From assembly GCF_026420145.1 (NCBI RefSeq), contig NZ_JAPMLV010000001.1:2232001-2296000 (forward strand): DNA of 64,000 bases, in the 5' to 3' direction. The position numbers and the translations under genes are program-made. Below are positions 18,740 through 31,377 of the stretch, one piece after another (the stretch's first letter is position 1; each line of letters opens with the position of its first letter). The stretch is from Enterobacter pseudoroggenkampii. GTDB lineage: Bacteria; Pseudomonadota; Gammaproteobacteria; Enterobacterales; Enterobacteriaceae. Under the pieces are notes generated by a model, which saw only the letters and a program-made list of their open reading frames with translations, was not told where the DNA came from and did not search any database.

Positions 18740-20092
18740 GTGTTTATTGGATTTGACTACGGTACGGCAAACTGCTCGGTTGCGATTATGCAAAACGGGC
18801 AGCCACGGCTCCTGAAAATGGAAAAAGAGAGCACGCTGCTGCCGTCTATGCTCTGCGCACCGACGCGTGAAGCGGTGAGCGAATGGCTGTTTCGTCACCA
18901 TCAGGTTCCGGCCACGGCGGCGGAGACCCAGGCGCTGCTGCGCCGGGCGGTCAGCTTTAACCGCGAGGAAGACATCGACGTTACGCCGTCCAGCGTGCAG
19001 TTCGGTCTCTCTTCGCTCGGGCATTACATTGAAGACCCGGAAGAGGTCTACTTCGTTAAGTCACCAAAATCCTTCCTCGGTGCCAGCGGCCTGAAGCCAC
19101 AGCAGGTCGCGCTGTTCGAAGACCTGGTGTGCGCGATGATGCTGCATATTCGTCATCAGGCGCAGACGCAGGTCTCCAATGCGATTACCCAGGCGGTGAT
19201 TGGCCGTCCGATCAACTTCCAGGGGCTGGGCGGCGACGAGGCCAACCAGCAGGCGCAGGGGATCCTTGAGCGTGCGGCGCACCGCGCGGGCTTCCGCGAC
19301 GTGGTGTTTCAGTATGAGCCGGTTGCCGCGGGGCTGGACTTTGAAGCCACACTGACTGAAGAAAAACGCGTATTAGTCGTGGACATCGGCGGGGGCACGA
19401 CGGACTGCTCGCTGCTGCTAATGGGCCCGCAGTGGCATAACCGTCGCGATCGTGAAAACAGCCTGCTCGGGCATAGCGGCTGCCGCGTAGGCGGTAACGA
19501 TCTTGATATCGCGCTGGCATTTAAGAGCCTGATGCCGCTGCTCGGCATGGGCGGCCAAACGGAAAAAGGCATCGCCCTGCCGATCCTGCCGTGGTGGAAC
19601 GCGATTGCCATCAACGATGTGCCTGCGCAAAGTGATTTTTACAGCACCGCCAACGGCCGCTTCCTGAACGATCTGGTGCGTGATGCGCAGGACGGTGAAA
19701 AAGTCGCCCTGCTCTATAAAGTGTGGCGCCAGCGTCTGAGCTACCGCGTGGTGCGTACCGCGGAAGAGAGCAAAATCGCCCTGTCCGATCGCGCTGAACA
19801 TGCGGTCTCCCTGCCGTTTATCAGCGACGAACTGGCAACCGCCATTTCGCAGGACGGGCTGGAGGCGGCGCTCGCGCAGCCGCTGCAGCGCATTCTGGAA
19901 CAGGTGCAGCTGGCGCTGGAAAACGGCAAAGAGAAGCCGGACGTTATCTACCTGACCGGGGGTAGCGCCCGTTCGCCGCTGATTAAAAAAGCGCTGGCGG
20001 AACAGCTGCCGGGTATTCCGATTGCGGGTGGAGATGACTTTGGCTCCGTTACCGCAGGGCTGGCACGCTGGGCGCAGGTGATGTTTAGCTAG
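18740..20092 (+). CDS. yegD: Hsp70-family actin-fold protein YegD
   Basis: A 450-residue HSP70-like ATPase-domain protein. The phosphate loops are FIGFDYGTANCSVAIM at the N-terminus and VVDIGGGTTDCSLLLMG near 220; the adenosine loop is YLTGGSARSPLIKKAL near 415. The substrate-binding domain of DnaK is absent, so it may be a chaperone-like regulator; the function is unknown. Translation starts at GTG, with GGGGAT 8 bases upstream, matching the family N-terminus; an upstream ATG frame lies in the promoter. In K-12 yegIJKL follow, but here mdtA comes next. Confidence 0.9.
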   Translation: MFIGFDYGTANCSVAIMQNGQPRLLKMEKESTLLPSMLCAPTREAVSEWLFRHHQVPATAAETQALLRRAVSFNREEDIDVTPSSVQFGLSSLGHYIEDPEEVYFVKSPKSFLGASGLKPQQVALFEDLVCAMMLHIRHQAQTQVSNAITQAVIGRPINFQGLGGDEANQQAQGILERAAHRAGFRDVVFQYEPVAAGLDFEATLTEEKRVLVVDIGGGTTDCSLLLMGPQWHNRRDRENSLLGHSGCRVGGNDLDIALAFKSLMPLLGMGGQTEKGIALPILPWWNAIAINDVPAQSDFYSTANGRFLNDLVRDAQDGEKVALLYKVWRQRLSYRVVRTAEESKIALSDRAEHAVSLPFISDELATAISQDGLEAALAQPLQRILEQVQLALENGKEKPDVIYLTGGSARSPLIKKALAEQLPGIPIAGGDDFGSVTAGLARWAQVMFS

Positions 20093-20113
20093 CGTTGTTG
20101 CGGTGCGGTCTGG

Positions 20114-20150
20114 TGCCCTCACCCCGGCCCTCTCCCACAGGGAGAGGGAG
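20114..20150. repeat. REP-like CCCTCACCCCGGCCCTCTCCC hairpin element
   Basis: A copy of the dispersed palindromic element also found at 4644, 36308 and 60519. It has a CCCTCACCCC prefix and a CCCTCTCCC/GGGAGAGGG stem around the loop ACA. It lies 20 bp after the yegD stop codon. Confidence 0.85.
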
Positions 20151-20160
20151 AAAACACCCA

Positions 20161-20190
20161 AAACGGCAACGGATGTTGCCGTTTTGCGTT
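20161..20190 (+). terminator. Likely terminator downstream of yegD
   Basis: A 10-bp perfect stem AAACGGCAAC / GTTGCCGTTT (20161-20184, loop GGAT) preceded by As and followed by TGCGTTT. The U-tract is short, so termination may be incomplete. Confidence 0.65.
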
Positions 20191-20225
20191 TACCTCCATT
20201 CAGACCATTCCTGACAGTCTTCCAT

Positions 20226-20243
20226 ATTTCCTCCATTTTTCCG
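20226..20243 (+). promoter_or_regulatory. Candidate BaeR box upstream of mdtA
   Basis: The site reads ATTTCCTCCATTTTTCCG. It shares the TCCAT core and about 11 of 17 defined positions with the recalled BaeR consensus TTTTTCTCCATnATTGGC. It lies about 62 bp before the mdtA ATG, which suits autoregulation of mdtABCD-baeSR by BaeR. Match quality is moderate. Confidence 0.4.
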
Positions 20244-20304
20244 CTGTGTTGCCTGACTAAACTAGTATCATTCCCCGAAGTCTTCAGGATGAGAACGTAT
20301 AACG

Positions 20305-21507
20305 ATGAAAGGCAGTAATAAATCCCGCTGGGCAATCGCCGCTGGCATCATTGTGGTGGTCCTTGCCGCCGCCTGGTACTGGCACAGTCAATCCGCGAAT
20401 TCCGCCGCACCCGCTGGTGCCACCAGCCAGGCTCAGCGCCCAACAGGCGGAGGGCGCCACGGCATGCGCGGCGGCGCGCTGGCGCCGGTCCAGGCGGCGA
20501 CGGCGGTGAATAAAGCCGTTCCTCGCTATCTCACAGGTCTCGGGACCATTACCGCCGCCAACACCGCCACGGTGCGCAGCCGCGTCGACGGCCAGCTGAT
20601 GGCTATTCACTTCCAGGAAGGACAGCAGGTTAAAGCGGGCGATCTGCTGGCCGAAATCGACCCGAGCCAGTTTAAGGTCGCCCTCGCCCAGGCGCAGGGG
20701 CAGCTCGCGAAAGACAACGCGACCCTCGCCAACGCCCGTCGCGATCTGGCCCGCTATCAGCAGCTGGTGAAAACCAACCTCGTGTCTCGTCAGGAGCTGG
20801 ATACCCAGCAGTCGCTGGTCAGCGAAACGCAGGGCACCATCAAAGCCGACGAAGCCGCGGTAGCCAGCGCCCAGCTGCAGCTGGACTGGAGCCGCATCAC
20901 CGCGCCGATTGACGGACGCGTGGGCCTGAAACAGGTCGATATCGGCAACCAAATCTCCAGCGGCGACACCACGGGCATCGTGGTGATCACCCAGACCCAC
21001 CCGATTGATTTAGTCTTTACCCTGCCGGAAAGCGACATTGCGACGGTGGTGCAGGCGCAAAAAGCCGGTAAAGGCCTGGTGGTGGAAGCCTGGGACCGCA
21101 CCAACAAGCAGAAGCTGAGCGAAGGCTCTCTGCTCAGCCTGGATAATCAGATCGACACCACCACCGGCACCATCAAGCTGAAGGCGCGCTTTAATAACCA
21201 GGACGATGCCCTCTTCCCGAACCAGTTTGTCAACGCGCGAATGCTGGTCGCCACCGAAGAAAACGCGGTGGTGATCCCCACCGCTGCGCTGCAGATGGGT
21301 AACGAAGGCAACTTCGTCTGGGTGCTTAACAGCGACAATAAGGTCAGCAAGCACCTGGTGAAAACCGGTATTCAGGACAGCCAGACGGTGGTTATCAGCG
21401 CTGGCCTTTCCGCAGGCGACCGCGTGGTTACCGACGGCATTGACCGTCTGACCGAAGGGGCCAAAGTGGAAGTGGTTGAACCTGCGAAACAGGGAGAGAA
21501 ATCCTGA
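20305..21507 (+). CDS. mdtA: Multidrug efflux periplasmic adaptor MdtA
   Basis: A 400-residue membrane-fusion protein linking the MdtB-MdtC pump to an outer-membrane TolC channel. It has an N-terminal membrane anchor (residues 8-25), then biotinyl-lipoyl, alpha-hairpin and beta-barrel segments ([35 protein letters not shown]). It is slightly shorter than E. coli MdtA at the C-terminal tail. First gene of a six-gene unit; its stop overlaps the mdtB ATG by 1 bp. Confidence 0.95.
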   Translation: MKGSNKSRWAIAAGIIVVVLAAAWYWHSQSANSAAPAGATSQAQRPTGGGRHGMRGGALAPVQAATAVNKAVPRYLTGLGTITAANTATVRSRVDGQLMAIHFQEGQQVKAGDLLAEIDPSQFKVALAQAQGQLAKDNATLANARRDLARYQQLVKTNLVSRQELDTQQSLVSETQGTIKADEAAVASAQLQLDWSRITAPIDGRVGLKQVDIGNQISSGDTTGIVVITQTHPIDLVFTLPESDIATVVQAQKAGKGLVVEAWDRTNKQKLSEGSLLSLDNQIDTTTGTIKLKARFNNQDDALFPNQFVNARMLVATEENAVVIPTAALQMGNEGNFVWVLNSDNKVSKHLVKTGIQDSQTVVISAGLSAGDRVVTDGIDRLTEGAKVEVVEPAKQGEKS

Positions 21508-24500
21508 TGCAGGTTATGCCCCCAGGCTCTACAGGTGGGCCGTCACGCCTGTTTATCCTCCGTCCAGTCGCCACCACGCTGCTGATGGTGGCGATCCTGC
21601 TCGCCGGGATTATCGGCTATCGCTTCCTGCCCGTGTCGGCGCTGCCGGAGGTGGATTACCCCACCATTCAGGTGGTGACGCTGTATCCCGGCGCCAGCCC
21701 GGACGTGGTGACGTCCGCCATTACCGCCCCGCTGGAGCGCCAGTTCGGCCAGATGTCGGGGCTAAAACAGATGTCCTCCCAGAGTTCAGGCGGGGCGTCC
21801 GTCGTGACGCTGCAGTTCCAGCTGTCGCTGTCGCTGGACGTCGCCGAGCAGGAGGTACAGGCCGCTATCAACGCCGCCACCAACCTGCTGCCGTCGGACC
21901 TGCCTAACCCGCCGGTCTACAGCAAGGTGAACCCGGCGGATCCGCCGATCATGACGCTTGCCGTCACCTCCTCCGCCATGCCGATGACCCAGGTCGAAGA
22001 CATGGTCGAAACGCGCGTGGCGCAGAAAATTTCACAGGTCTCCGGCGTTGGCCTCGTCACCCTGGCGGGCGGCCAGCGCCCGGCAGTGCGCGTCAAGCTT
22101 AACGCGCAGGCCATCGCCGCGCTGGGGCTCACCAGCGAGACCATCCGCAGCGCCATCAGCAATGCCAACGTCAACTCGGCGAAGGGCTCGCTGGACGGCC
22201 CAACCCGCGCCGTCACGCTCTCGGCGAACGACCAGATGCAGTCCGCCGACGAATATCGTCAGCTGATTATCGCCTACCAGAACGGCGCGCCGGTGCGTCT
22301 GGGCGACGTGGCGACCGTAGAACAAGGCGCGGAAAACAGCTGGCTGGGAGCCTGGGCCAACAAGCAGCAGGCGATCGTGATGAACGTGCAGCGCCAGCCG
22401 GGTGCCAACATCATCGAAACCGCCGACAGCATCCGCACCATGCTGCCGCAGCTGATCGAAAGCCTGCCGAAATCGGTCAGCGTGAAGGTGCTTTCCGACC
22501 GTACCACCAACATTCGCGCGTCGGTCACCGACACCCAGTTCGAGCTGATGCTGGCGATTGCGCTGGTGGTGATGATCATTTATCTGTTCCTGCGCAACGT
22601 TCCGGCGACCATTATTCCCGCCGTCGCCGTACCGCTCTCGCTGGTCGGCACCTTTGCGGTGATGGTGTTCCTCGATTTTTCGATCAACAACCTGACGCTG
22701 ATGGCGCTCACCATCGCCACCGGGTTCGTGGTGGATGACGCTATCGTCGTCATCGAGAACATCTCGCGCTATATCGAGAAAGGTGAAAAACCGCTGGCCG
22801 CCGCGCTGAAAGGCGCAGGAGAAATCGGCTTTACCATTATCTCGCTGACCTTCTCGCTGATTGCGGTGCTGATCCCGCTGCTGTTTATGGGCGATATTGT
22901 CGGGCGGCTGTTCCGCGAATTTGCCGTGACGCTGGCGGTCGCCATTCTGATCTCCGCCGTGGTGTCGCTGACCCTGACGCCGATGATGTGCGCCCGCATG
23001 CTGAGCCATGAGTCCCTGCGCAAGCAAAACCGCTTCTCGCGCGCCTCCGAGCGCATGTTCGAGCGCATTATTGCCGCCTACGGTCGCGTGCTGGCGAAAG
23101 TCCTCAACCACCCGTGGGCCACGCTCGGCGTGGCGCTCGGCACCCTGGCGCTCAGCGTGATGCTGTGGATTTTCATTCCGAAAGGCTTCTTCCCCATCCA
23201 GGACAACGGCATTATTCAGGGCACGCTTCAGGCCCCACAGTCGGTCTCTTTTGCCAATATGGCGCAGCGCCAGCAGCAGGTATCTGACATCATCATGAAG
23301 GATCCGGCGGTAGAGAGCCTGACCGCTTACGTCGGCGTGGACGGCACCAATCCGTCGCTGAACAGCGCGCGTCTGCAGATCAACCTCAAGCCGCTGGATG
23401 AGCGTGACGATCGCGTCAACGCCGTCATTGAGCGGCTGCAAAACGCCGTGGCCCGCGTGCCGGGCGTTGAGCTTTACCTGCAGCCGATTCAGGATTTGAC
23501 CATCGATACCCAGGTCAGCCGCACGCAGTACCAGTTCACGCTGCAGGCCACCACGCTGGATGCCCTCAGCACCTGGGTGCCGCAGCTGGTGAATAAGCTT
23601 AACACCCTGCCGCAGCTCGCCGACGTCAGCAGCGACTGGCAGGACAAAGGGCTGGCGGCGTATGTGAACGTCAACCGCGACGCCGCCAGCCGTCTGGGCA
23701 TCACCATGGCGGACGTGGATAACGCCCTGTACAACGCCTTCGGTCAGCGTCTGATCTCCACCATCTACACCCAAGCCAACCAGTATCGCGTGGTGCTGGA
23801 GCACGACACGGAAAACACGCCCGGCCTGTCGGGGCTGGACTCGGTGCGCCTGACCAGCAAAGACGGCGGCATTGTGCCGCTGAGCGCTATCGCCACGGTG
23901 GAAGAGCGCTATACCCCGCTGTCGATCAACCATCTGGATCAGTTCCCGTCCACCACCATTTCCTTCAACGTGCCGGACAATTATTCTCTTGGCGAAGCGG
24001 TGGAGGCCATTCAGGCGGCTGAAAAAGAGCTCAGCTTCCCGTCCGACATTCAGACCCAGTTCCAGGGCAGCACCCTGGCGTTCCAGGCTGCGCTGGGCAA
24101 CACCATCTGGCTGATCGTCGCGGCAGTTGTGGCGATGTACATCGTGCTCGGCGTGCTGTACGAAAGCTTTATCCACCCGATCACCATCCTCTCTACCCTG
24201 CCGACGGCGGGCGTGGGGGCGCTGCTGGCATTAATGCTGGCGGGCAGCGAGCTGGACGTGATTGCCATCATCGGCATCATCCTGCTTATCGGGATCGTGA
24301 AGAAAAACGCCATCATGATGATCGACTTTGCCCTGGCCGCCGAGCGCGAGCAGGGCATGTCGCCGCGCGATGCGATTTTCCAGGCCTGCCTGCTGCGTTT
24401 TCGTCCGATCCTGATGACCACGCTGGCCGCCCTGCTGGGTGCGCTGCCGCTGATGCTGAGCACCGGCGTCGGCGCGGAGCTGCGTCGTCCGCTGGGTATC

Positions 24501-24629
24501 GGCATGGTCGGCGGTCTGCTGGTGAGCCAGGTGCTGACGCTGTTCACCACGCCGGTGATCTACCTGCTGTTTGACCGCCTGGCGCTGTGGACCAAAAGCC
24601 GCTTCCCGAAACGTGAAGAGGAGGCATAA
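21507..24629 (+). CDS. mdtB: RND efflux pump subunit MdtB
   Basis: A 1040-residue proton-driven RND transporter with 12 membrane helices and two large periplasmic loops. The proton-relay pair is present in TM4 as [14 protein letters not shown], and the TM10 lysine is in [15 protein letters not shown]. In E. coli two MdtB and one MdtC form a heterotrimer exporting bile salts and novobiocin. It is directly followed by mdtC without intergenic bases. Confidence 0.97.
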   Translation: MQVMPPGSTGGPSRLFILRPVATTLLMVAILLAGIIGYRFLPVSALPEVDYPTIQVVTLYPGASPDVVTSAITAPLERQFGQMSGLKQMSSQSSGGASVVTLQFQLSLSLDVAEQEVQAAINAATNLLPSDLPNPPVYSKVNPADPPIMTLAVTSSAMPMTQVEDMVETRVAQKISQVSGVGLVTLAGGQRPAVRVKLNAQAIAALGLTSETIRSAISNANVNSAKGSLDGPTRAVTLSANDQMQSADEYRQLIIAYQNGAPVRLGDVATVEQGAENSWLGAWANKQQAIVMNVQRQPGANIIETADSIRTMLPQLIESLPKSVSVKVLSDRTTNIRASVTDTQFELMLAIALVVMIIYLFLRNVPATIIPAVAVPLSLVGTFAVMVFLDFSINNLTLMALTIATGFVVDDAIVVIENISRYIEKGEKPLAAALKGAGEIGFTIISLTFSLIAVLIPLLFMGDIVGRLFREFAVTLAVAILISAVVSLTLTPMMCARMLSHESLRKQNRFSRASERMFERIIAAYGRVLAKVLNHPWATLGVALGTLALSVMLWIFIPKGFFPIQDNGIIQGTLQAPQSVSFANMAQRQQQVSDIIMKDPAVESLTAYVGVDGTNPSLNSARLQINLKPLDERDDRVNAVIERLQNAVARVPGVELYLQPIQDLTIDTQVSRTQYQFTLQATTLDALSTWVPQLVNKLNTLPQLADVSSDWQDKGLAAYVNVNRDAASRLGITMADVDNALYNAFGQRLISTIYTQANQYRVVLEHDTENTPGLSGLDSVRLTSKDGGIVPLSAIATVEERYTPLSINHLDQFPSTTISFNVPDNYSLGEAVEAIQAAEKELSFPSDIQTQFQGSTLAFQAALGNTIWLIVAAVVAMYIVLGVLYESFIHPITILSTLPTAGVGALLALMLAGSELDVIAIIGIILLIGIVKKNAIMMIDFALAAEREQGMSPRDAIFQACLLRFRPILMTTLAALLGALPLMLSTGVGAELRRPLGIGMVGGLLVSQVLTLFTTPVIYLLFDRLALWTKSRFPKREEEA

Positions 24630-27600
24630 GTGAAGTTTTTCGCCCTCTTCATTTATCGCCCGGTGGCGACGATCTTAATCTCGCTCGCCATTACCCTCTG
24701 CGGCGTGCTGGGCTTCCGGCTGCTGCCGGTGGCGCCCCTGCCGCAGGTGGATTTCCCGGTGATCATGGTCAGCGCCTCGCTGCCGGGCGCCTCGCCGGAA
24801 ACCATGGCCTCGTCCGTTGCCACGCCGCTGGAGCGCTCGCTCGGGCGGATTGCGGGGATCAACGAGATGACCTCCAGCAGCTCGCTGGGCAGCACGCGCA
24901 TTATTCTGGAGTTCAGCTTCGACCGGGATATCAACGGTGCGGCGCGCGACGTGCAGGCGGCCATCAACGCCGCACAAAGCCTGCTGCCGAGCGGGATGCC
25001 GAGCCGCCCAACATACCGCAAGGCCAACCCGTCCGACGCGCCGATCATGATCCTGACGCTGACCTCGGATACGTACTCGCAGGGGCAGCTTTACGACTTT
25101 GCGTCTACCCAGCTGGCGCAGACAATCTCACAAATTAACGGCGTCGGTGACGTGAGCGTCGGCGGGAGCTCCCTGCCCGCCGTGCGCGTGGGGTTAAACC
25201 CGCAGGCGCTATTCAACCAGGGCGTGTCGCTGGACGACGTGCGCTCCGCCATCAGCAACGCCAACGTGCGTAAACCGCAGGGGGCGATTGAGGACAACAG
25301 CCACCGCTGGCAGATCCACACTAACGACGAGCTGAAAACCGCCGCGGAATACCAGCCGCTCATCATCCACTATAACAACGGCGCCGCGGTGCGCTTAAGC
25401 GACGTGGCCAGCGTCACCGACTCGGTGCAGGACGTGCGCAACGCCGGGATGACCAACGCCAAGCCGGCGATTCTGCTGATGATCCGCAAGCTGCCGGAAG
25501 CGAACATTATCGAGACAGTGAACAGCATTCGCGCCCGTCTTCCGGACCTGCAGCAGACCATCCCGGCAGCAATCGATCTGCAAATTGCCCAGGATCGCTC
25601 CCCGACCATTCGCGCCTCGCTGGAAGAGGTGGAGCAAACGCTGGTGATCTCCGTCGCGCTGGTGATCCTGGTGGTCTTCCTGTTCCTGCGATCCGGCCGC
25701 GCGACGCTGATCCCGGCGGTGGCCGTGCCGGTATCGCTGATCGGTACCTTTGCCGCCATGTACCTGTGCGGCTTTAGCCTTAACAACCTGTCGCTGATGG
25801 CCCTGACGATTGCGACGGGCTTCGTGGTGGATGACGCTATCGTGGTGCTGGAGAACATTTCCCGCCATCTGGAAGCGGGCGTGAAGCCGCTGCAGGCTGC
25901 CCTGCAGGGCACGCGCGAGGTGGGCTTTACGGTGCTCTCCATGAGCCTGTCTCTGGTGGCGGTATTCCTGCCGCTGCTGCTGATGGGCGGGCTGCCGGGC
26001 CGGCTGCTGCGCGAGTTTGCCGTCACCCTCTCCGTCGCCATCGGCATTTCGCTGGTTATCTCCTTAACGCTGACGCCAATGATGTGCGGCTGGATGCTCA
26101 AGCGCAGCAAACCGCACTCGCAGCCGCGCCGCAAAGGCTTTGGACGTTTCCTGATGGCGATGCAGGAAGGCTACGGCAAATCGCTGAAGTGGGTGCTGAA
26201 CCATACGCGGCTGGTTGGCCTGGTGCTGATCGGCACCATCGTGCTCAACGTCTGGATGTACATCACCATCCCGAAAACCTTCTTCCCGGAGCAGGACACC
26301 GGCGTGCTGATGGGCGGGATTCAGGCGGACCAGAGCATTTCGTTCCAGGCCATGCGCGGCAAGCTGCAGGACTTTATGAAGATCATTCGTGAAGACAAAG
26401 CCGTGGATAACGTGACCGGCTTTACCGGCGGGTCACGCGTTAACAGCGGGATGATGTTTATTACCCTGAAACCGCGCGGCGAGCGCAACGAAACCGCCCA
26501 GCAGGTGATTGACCGCCTGCGGGTGAAGCTCGCCAAAGAGCCGGGGGCCAACCTGTTTTTGATGGCCGTTCAGGATATCCGCGTCGGCGGCCGTCAGGCG
26601 AACGCCAGCTATCAGTACACGTTGCTCTCGGACGATTTAGCCGCCCTGCGCGAGTGGGAGCCGAAGATCCGCAAGGCGCTGGCCGCCCTGCCGGAGCTGG
26701 CGGACGTCAACTCCGATCAGCAGGACAACGGCGCCGAGATGGCCCTGACCTACGACCGTGAAACCATGTCGCGGCTGGGCATCAACGTTGAAGCCGCCAA
26801 CAGCCTGCTGAACAACGCCTTCGGCCAGCGCGAGATCTCCACCATCTACCAGCCGATGAACCAGTACAAGGTTGTGATGGAAGTTGACCCTCGCTATACC
26901 CAGGACATCAGCGCCCTGGACAAGATGTTTGTGATTAACAACGACGGCAAGGCGATTCCGCTCTCCTATTTCGCCAGCTGGCAGCCTGCCAACGCGCCGC
27001 TGTCGGTGAACCATCAGGGGCTGTCGGCGGCGTCGACCATCTCGTTTAACCTGCCAGTTGGCTCATCACTTTCGGAGGCCAGCGACGCAATCAACCGCGC
27101 GATGACCCAGCTTGGCGTGCCGTCCACCGTGCGCGGCAGCTTTGCCGGGACCGCGCAGGTGTTCCAGGAGACGATGAACTCGCAGGTGATTTTGATTCTG
27201 GCCGCCATCGCAACGGTCTATATTGTGCTTGGCGTCCTGTATGAGAGCTATGTGCACCCGCTGACCATCCTCTCGACGCTGCCGTCGGCGGGCGTGGGGG
27301 CACTGCTGGCGCTGGAGCTGTTCGGCGCGCCGTTCAGCCTTATCGCGCTCATCGGGATCATGCTATTAATCGGCATCGTGAAGAAAAATGCCATCATGAT
27401 GGTGGACTTCGCGCTGGATGCCCAGCGCAACGGCAACCTCTCGCCGGAAGAGGCGATCTTCCAGGCCTGCCTGCTGCGCTTTCGTCCGATTATGATGACC
27501 ACCCTGGCGGCGCTGTTTGGCGCGCTGCCGCTGGTGATCTCGGGCGGTGACGGCTCAGAGCTGCGCCAGCCGCTGGGGATCACCATTGTCGGCGGCCTGG

Positions 27601-27707
27601 TGATGAGCCAGCTGCTGACGCTGTACACCACGCCGGTGGTCTATCTGTTCTTCGACCGCCTGCGGCTGCGCTTTTCGCGTAAAAACAGAACCACGGTGAC
27701 TGAGTAG
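24630..27707 (+). CDS. mdtC: RND efflux pump subunit MdtC
   Basis: A 1025-residue RND partner of MdtB with the same architecture, including [15 protein letters not shown] in TM4 and [15 protein letters not shown] in TM10. Translation starts at GTG immediately after the mdtB TAA, with the ribosome site GAAGAGGAGG inside the end of mdtB. MdtC is the drug-translocating subunit in the E. coli heterotrimer. Confidence 0.97.
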   Translation: MKFFALFIYRPVATILISLAITLCGVLGFRLLPVAPLPQVDFPVIMVSASLPGASPETMASSVATPLERSLGRIAGINEMTSSSSLGSTRIILEFSFDRDINGAARDVQAAINAAQSLLPSGMPSRPTYRKANPSDAPIMILTLTSDTYSQGQLYDFASTQLAQTISQINGVGDVSVGGSSLPAVRVGLNPQALFNQGVSLDDVRSAISNANVRKPQGAIEDNSHRWQIHTNDELKTAAEYQPLIIHYNNGAAVRLSDVASVTDSVQDVRNAGMTNAKPAILLMIRKLPEANIIETVNSIRARLPDLQQTIPAAIDLQIAQDRSPTIRASLEEVEQTLVISVALVILVVFLFLRSGRATLIPAVAVPVSLIGTFAAMYLCGFSLNNLSLMALTIATGFVVDDAIVVLENISRHLEAGVKPLQAALQGTREVGFTVLSMSLSLVAVFLPLLLMGGLPGRLLREFAVTLSVAIGISLVISLTLTPMMCGWMLKRSKPHSQPRRKGFGRFLMAMQEGYGKSLKWVLNHTRLVGLVLIGTIVLNVWMYITIPKTFFPEQDTGVLMGGIQADQSISFQAMRGKLQDFMKIIREDKAVDNVTGFTGGSRVNSGMMFITLKPRGERNETAQQVIDRLRVKLAKEPGANLFLMAVQDIRVGGRQANASYQYTLLSDDLAALREWEPKIRKALAALPELADVNSDQQDNGAEMALTYDRETMSRLGINVEAANSLLNNAFGQREISTIYQPMNQYKVVMEVDPRYTQDISALDKMFVINNDGKAIPLSYFASWQPANAPLSVNHQGLSAASTISFNLPVGSSLSEASDAINRAMTQLGVPSTVRGSFAGTAQVFQETMNSQVILILAAIATVYIVLGVLYESYVHPLTILSTLPSAGVGALLALELFGAPFSLIALIGIMLLIGIVKKNAIMMVDFALDAQRNGNLSPEEAIFQACLLRFRPIMMTTLAALFGALPLVISGGDGSELRQPLGITIVGGLVMSQLLTLYTTPVVYLFFDRLRLRFSRKNRTTVTE

Positions 27708-29123
27708 ATGACAGATCTCCCCGCTAACGTTCGCTGGCAATTATGGATAGTCGCCTTCGGCTTTTTTATGCAGTCGCTGGATACGACCATCGTCAACACC
27801 GCCCTCCCCTCCATGGCGAAAAGCCTGGGGGAGAGCCCGCTGCATATGCACATGGTGATTGTCTCCTACGTGCTGACGGTTGCCGTGATGCTGCCCGCCA
27901 GCGGCTGGCTGGCCGATAAGGTCGGCGTGCGGAATATCTTCTTTACCGCCATCGTGCTGTTTACCACCGGCTCGCTGTTTTGCGCGCAGGCCAATACCCT
28001 CGACCAGCTGGTGATGGCGCGCGTTCTGCAGGGCATCGGCGGGGCGATGATGGTGCCCGTCGGGCGGTTAACGGTGATGAAGATTGTGCCGCGCGAGCAG
28101 TACATGGCGGCGATGACCTTTGTCACCCTGCCCGGTCAGGTGGGGCCGCTGCTGGGCCCGGCGCTGGGCGGCATGCTGGTGGAGTACGCCTCCTGGCACT
28201 GGATCTTCTTAATCAACCTCCCGGTAGGCATCATCGGCGCGATGGCCACCCTGACGCTGATGCCGAACTACAAAATGCAGACCCGGCGCTTTGATTTCTT
28301 CGGTTTTATCCTGTTGGCCGCCGGTATGGCCACGCTCACCCTGGCGCTCGACGGGCAAAAAGGACTGGGGATTTCGCCCCTGACGCTCGGGCTCCTGATC
28401 GCGCTCGGTGTTACCGCCATACTGTGGTATCTGTGGCACGCCAGAGGAAACGACAAGGCGCTGTTCAGCCTGGCGTTGTTTAAAAACCCCACTTACCGTC
28501 TGGGCCTGTCTGGCAGCTTCGCCGGACGCATCGGCAGCGGGATGCTGCCGTTTATGACGCCCATTTTTCTGCAAATTGGCATGGGTTTTTCGCCATTCCA
28601 CGCGGGCCTGATGATGATTCCGATGGTGCTCGGCAGCATGGGAATGAAGCGCATTGTGGTGCAGGTGGTGAACCGCTTTGGCTATCGACACGTGCTGGTG
28701 GCGGCCACGCTGGGGCTGGCGCTGGCCAGCCTGCTGTTTATGGCCGTGGCGCTGATGGGCTGGTACTACCTCCTGCCGCTGGTGCTGTTCTGCCAGGGGA
28801 TCATCAACTCCATGCGCTTCTCGTCGATGAATACCCTCACGCTAAAAGACCTGCCGGACGATCTGGCGAGCAGCGGCAACAGCCTGCTGTCGATGGTGAT
28901 GCAGCTCTCCATGAGCGTGGGCGTGACTATCGCGGGGTTACTGCTCGGCATGTACGGTCAGCACCACCTCAGCGTCGACACGCCGGTGGCGCATCAGGTC
29001 TTTATGTATACCTACCTCAGCATGGCGATCATCATCGCCCTGCCCGCTTTCATCTTCGCCAGAGTGCCGGATGATACCAGCAAGAACGTCGTGATTAGGC
29101 GCGGCAAAAGGAGTGGCTCATGA
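27708..29123 (+). CDS. mdtD: MFS transporter MdtD (DHA2 family)
   Basis: A 471-residue, 14-helix major-facilitator protein. DHA2 motifs include [17 protein letters not shown] in TM1 and [14 protein letters not shown] in the TM2-3 loop. It is not required for MdtABC drug export in E. coli; an iron-citrate export role has been proposed there. It abuts mdtC and overlaps baeS by ATGA, so it is co-transcribed and coupled. Confidence 0.93.
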   Translation: MTDLPANVRWQLWIVAFGFFMQSLDTTIVNTALPSMAKSLGESPLHMHMVIVSYVLTVAVMLPASGWLADKVGVRNIFFTAIVLFTTGSLFCAQANTLDQLVMARVLQGIGGAMMVPVGRLTVMKIVPREQYMAAMTFVTLPGQVGPLLGPALGGMLVEYASWHWIFLINLPVGIIGAMATLTLMPNYKMQTRRFDFFGFILLAAGMATLTLALDGQKGLGISPLTLGLLIALGVTAILWYLWHARGNDKALFSLALFKNPTYRLGLSGSFAGRIGSGMLPFMTPIFLQIGMGFSPFHAGLMMIPMVLGSMGMKRIVVQVVNRFGYRHVLVAATLGLALASLLFMAVALMGWYYLLPLVLFCQGIINSMRFSSMNTLTLKDLPDDLASSGNSLLSMVMQLSMSVGVTIAGLLLGMYGQHHLSVDTPVAHQVFMYTYLSMAIIIALPAFIFARVPDDTSKNVVIRRGKRSGS

Positions 29124-30523
29124 AATTCTGGCGTCCGGGTATTACCGGCAAGCTCTTTGTAGCGATCTTCGCCACCTGTATTGTCCTGCTGATCACCATG
29201 CACTGGGCGGTGCGGGTCAGCTTCGAGCGCGGCTTTATTGATTACATCAAGCATGGCAATGAGCAGCGTTTGCAGGGACTGAGCGATGCGCTGAGTGAAC
29301 AGTACGCCCAGCACGGCAACTGGCGTTTTCTGCGCAACAATGATCGCTTTATTTTCCAGATCCTGCGCTCGCTGGAGCACGATACTGGCGACGATCGTCC
29401 GGGCCCGGGCATGCCGCCGCACGGCTGGCGCACCCAGTTCTGGGTAATCGACCAGGATATGCGCCCCCTGGTTGGCCCGCGCGCGCCGATACCGCCGGAC
29501 GGCACCCGGCGGGCGATTAAAGTCAATAACGCCACCGTTGGCTGGGTGATCGCCTCCCCGGTGGAGCGCCTGACGCGCAACACCGACATCAACTTTGACC
29601 GCCAGCAGCGTCGCACAAGCTGGCTGATTGTCGCGCTCTCCACGCTGCTCGCCGCGCTCGCCACCTTCCCGCTGGCGCGCGGTCTGCTCGCCCCGGTGAA
29701 ACGCCTGGTGGAAGGCACGCACAAGCTCGCCGCCGGGGATTTCACCACCCGCGTCGATACCCGCAGCCAGGACGAACTGGGCAAGCTGGCGCAGGACTTT
29801 AACCAGCTCGCCAGCACGCTTGAGAAAAACCAGCAGATGCGCCGCGACTTTATGGCCGATATTTCACACGAGCTGCGTACGCCGCTGGCGGTGCTGCGCG
29901 GCGAGCTCGAGGCCATTCAGGACGGCGTGCGCCAGTTTACGCCCGAATCGGTGGCTTCCCTGCAGGCGGAGGTGGGCACGCTCACCAAGCTGGTGGACGA
30001 TCTCCACCAGCTCTCTATGTCCGACGAAGGCGCACTGGCCTACCAGAAGGCGCCCGTAGACGTCATTAACGTGCTGGAGGTGGCGAGCGGCGCCTTCCGC
30101 GAACGCTTTGCCAGCCGCAACCTGAAAATCGACCTCTCCCTGCCGGACAGCGCGGTGGTGTTTGGCGACAAAGACCGGCTGATGCAGCTGTTCAACAACC
30201 TGCTGGAAAACAGCCTGCGCTATACCGATAGCGGCGGCGGGCTGCTGATTTCCGGCAGACAGGAAAACGGGCGCTTTGCCCTTACCTTCGCGGATTCCGC
30301 ACCCGGCGTGCAGGACGCGCAGCTGGAAAAACTGTTTGAACGTTTTTACCGTACCGAAGGCTCCCGCAATCGCGCCAGCGGCGGATCCGGTCTGGGGCTG
30401 GCGATTTGCGTTAATATCGTCGAGGCGCATAATGGCACGATCCGCGCCGCCCATTCGCCTTTTGGCGGGGTTAGCATTACAGTAGAGTTACCTCTGGAAC
30501 GGGATTTATCGAGAGAAGTATGA
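29120..30523 (+). CDS. baeS: Envelope-stress sensor histidine kinase BaeS
   Basis: A 467-residue inner-membrane sensor kinase. TM1 (about 10-30) and TM2 (about 165-185) enclose a periplasmic sensor domain. HAMP, HisKA with phospho-acceptor [13 protein letters not shown], and HATPase_c ([27 protein letters not shown]) follow. It senses spheroplasting, indole, tannin and similar envelope stress and phosphorylates BaeR. It overlaps mdtD and baeR by 4 bp each. Confidence 0.96.
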   Translation: MKFWRPGITGKLFVAIFATCIVLLITMHWAVRVSFERGFIDYIKHGNEQRLQGLSDALSEQYAQHGNWRFLRNNDRFIFQILRSLEHDTGDDRPGPGMPPHGWRTQFWVIDQDMRPLVGPRAPIPPDGTRRAIKVNNATVGWVIASPVERLTRNTDINFDRQQRRTSWLIVALSTLLAALATFPLARGLLAPVKRLVEGTHKLAAGDFTTRVDTRSQDELGKLAQDFNQLASTLEKNQQMRRDFMADISHELRTPLAVLRGELEAIQDGVRQFTPESVASLQAEVGTLTKLVDDLHQLSMSDEGALAYQKAPVDVINVLEVASGAFRERFASRNLKIDLSLPDSAVVFGDKDRLMQLFNNLLENSLRYTDSGGGLLISGRQENGRFALTFADSAPGVQDAQLEKLFERFYRTEGSRNRASGGSGLGLAICVNIVEAHNGTIRAAHSPFGGVSITVELPLERDLSREV

Positions 30524-31242
30524 CCGAGTTACCGATTGACGAAAACACGCCGCGCATTTTGATCGTCGAAGACGAACCCAAGCTGGGACAGCTGCTGATC
30601 GACTATTTACGCGCGGCCAGCTATGCCCCGTCACTGATAAGCCACGGCGACCAGGTGCTGCCGTACGTGCGCCAGACCCCACCTGACCTGATCCTGCTGG
30701 ATCTGATGCTTCCCGGGACCGATGGCCTGACCCTGTGCCGGGAAATTCGCCGCTTCTCCGACGTCCCGATCGTCATGGTCACCGCCAAAATTGAAGAGAT
30801 TGACCGCCTGCTGGGGCTCGAAATCGGCGCGGACGACTACATCTGCAAGCCCTACAGTCCGCGCGAGGTAGTCGCCCGCGTGAAAACCATTCTGCGCCGC
30901 TGCAGGCCGCAGCGCGAGCTTCAGGTGCTGGACGCCGAAAGCCCGCTGATTGTCGACGAAAGCCGCTTCCAGGCAAGTTGGCGCAGCAAGCTGCTGGACC
31001 TGACCCCTGCGGAGTTCCGCCTGCTGAAAACCCTCTCCCACGAGCCGGGAAAAGTCTTCTCCCGCGAACAGCTGCTGAACCACCTGTATGACGATTACCG
31101 CGTGGTGACCGACCGCACCATCGACAGCCATATCAAAAACCTGCGCCGCAAGCTGGAGGCGCTGGACGCCGAGCAGTCTTTTATCCGCGCGGTGTATGGC
31201 GTGGGGTATCGCTGGGAAGCGGATGCGTGCAGGATTGCGTGA
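30520..31242 (+). CDS. baeR: Response regulator BaeR
   Basis: A 240-residue OmpR-family regulator. The receiver domain has the acidic pair in IVEDEPKLG, the phospho-acceptor aspartate in [13 protein letters not shown] and the conserved lysine in [12 protein letters not shown]-terminal winged helix follows ([26 protein letters not shown]). It activates mdtABCD, acrD and spy in relatives. Last gene of the operon, followed by a strong terminator. Confidence 0.96.
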   Translation: MTELPIDENTPRILIVEDEPKLGQLLIDYLRAASYAPSLISHGDQVLPYVRQTPPDLILLDLMLPGTDGLTLCREIRRFSDVPIVMVTAKIEEIDRLLGLEIGADDYICKPYSPREVVARVKTILRRCRPQRELQVLDAESPLIVDESRFQASWRSKLLDLTPAEFRLLKTLSHEPGKVFSREQLLNHLYDDYRVVTDRTIDSHIKNLRRKLEALDAEQSFIRAVYGVGYRWEADACRIA

Positions 31243-31255
31243 CCTTTCGACGAAG

Positions 31256-31282
31256 AAACCCGCCCTAAGGCGGGTTTTTCTT
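31256..31282 (+). terminator. Terminator of mdtABCD-baeSR
   Basis: A 9-bp GC-rich stem AAACCCGCC / GGCGGGTTT with loop CTAA, followed by TTCTTTT. It is placed 13 bp after the baeR stop. Confidence 0.93.
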
Positions 31283-31377
31283 TTCTGGAATCAATTCAGG
31301 AATCAACCATACTCTTTTTACCGGTTCGCTTACTGATAACTGGTGCCTCTCATTTTACTTTCGATCAAGGAGTTCCT

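Noticed and set aside
22032..24176. 714-codon open frame on the minus strand within mdtB
   Set aside because: It is a shadow of the GC-rich mdtB gene; the translation is histidine, arginine and glutamine-rich with no family resemblance. Similar long shadows at 15046-16377, 5400-6464 and 58493-60325 were rejected for the same reason.
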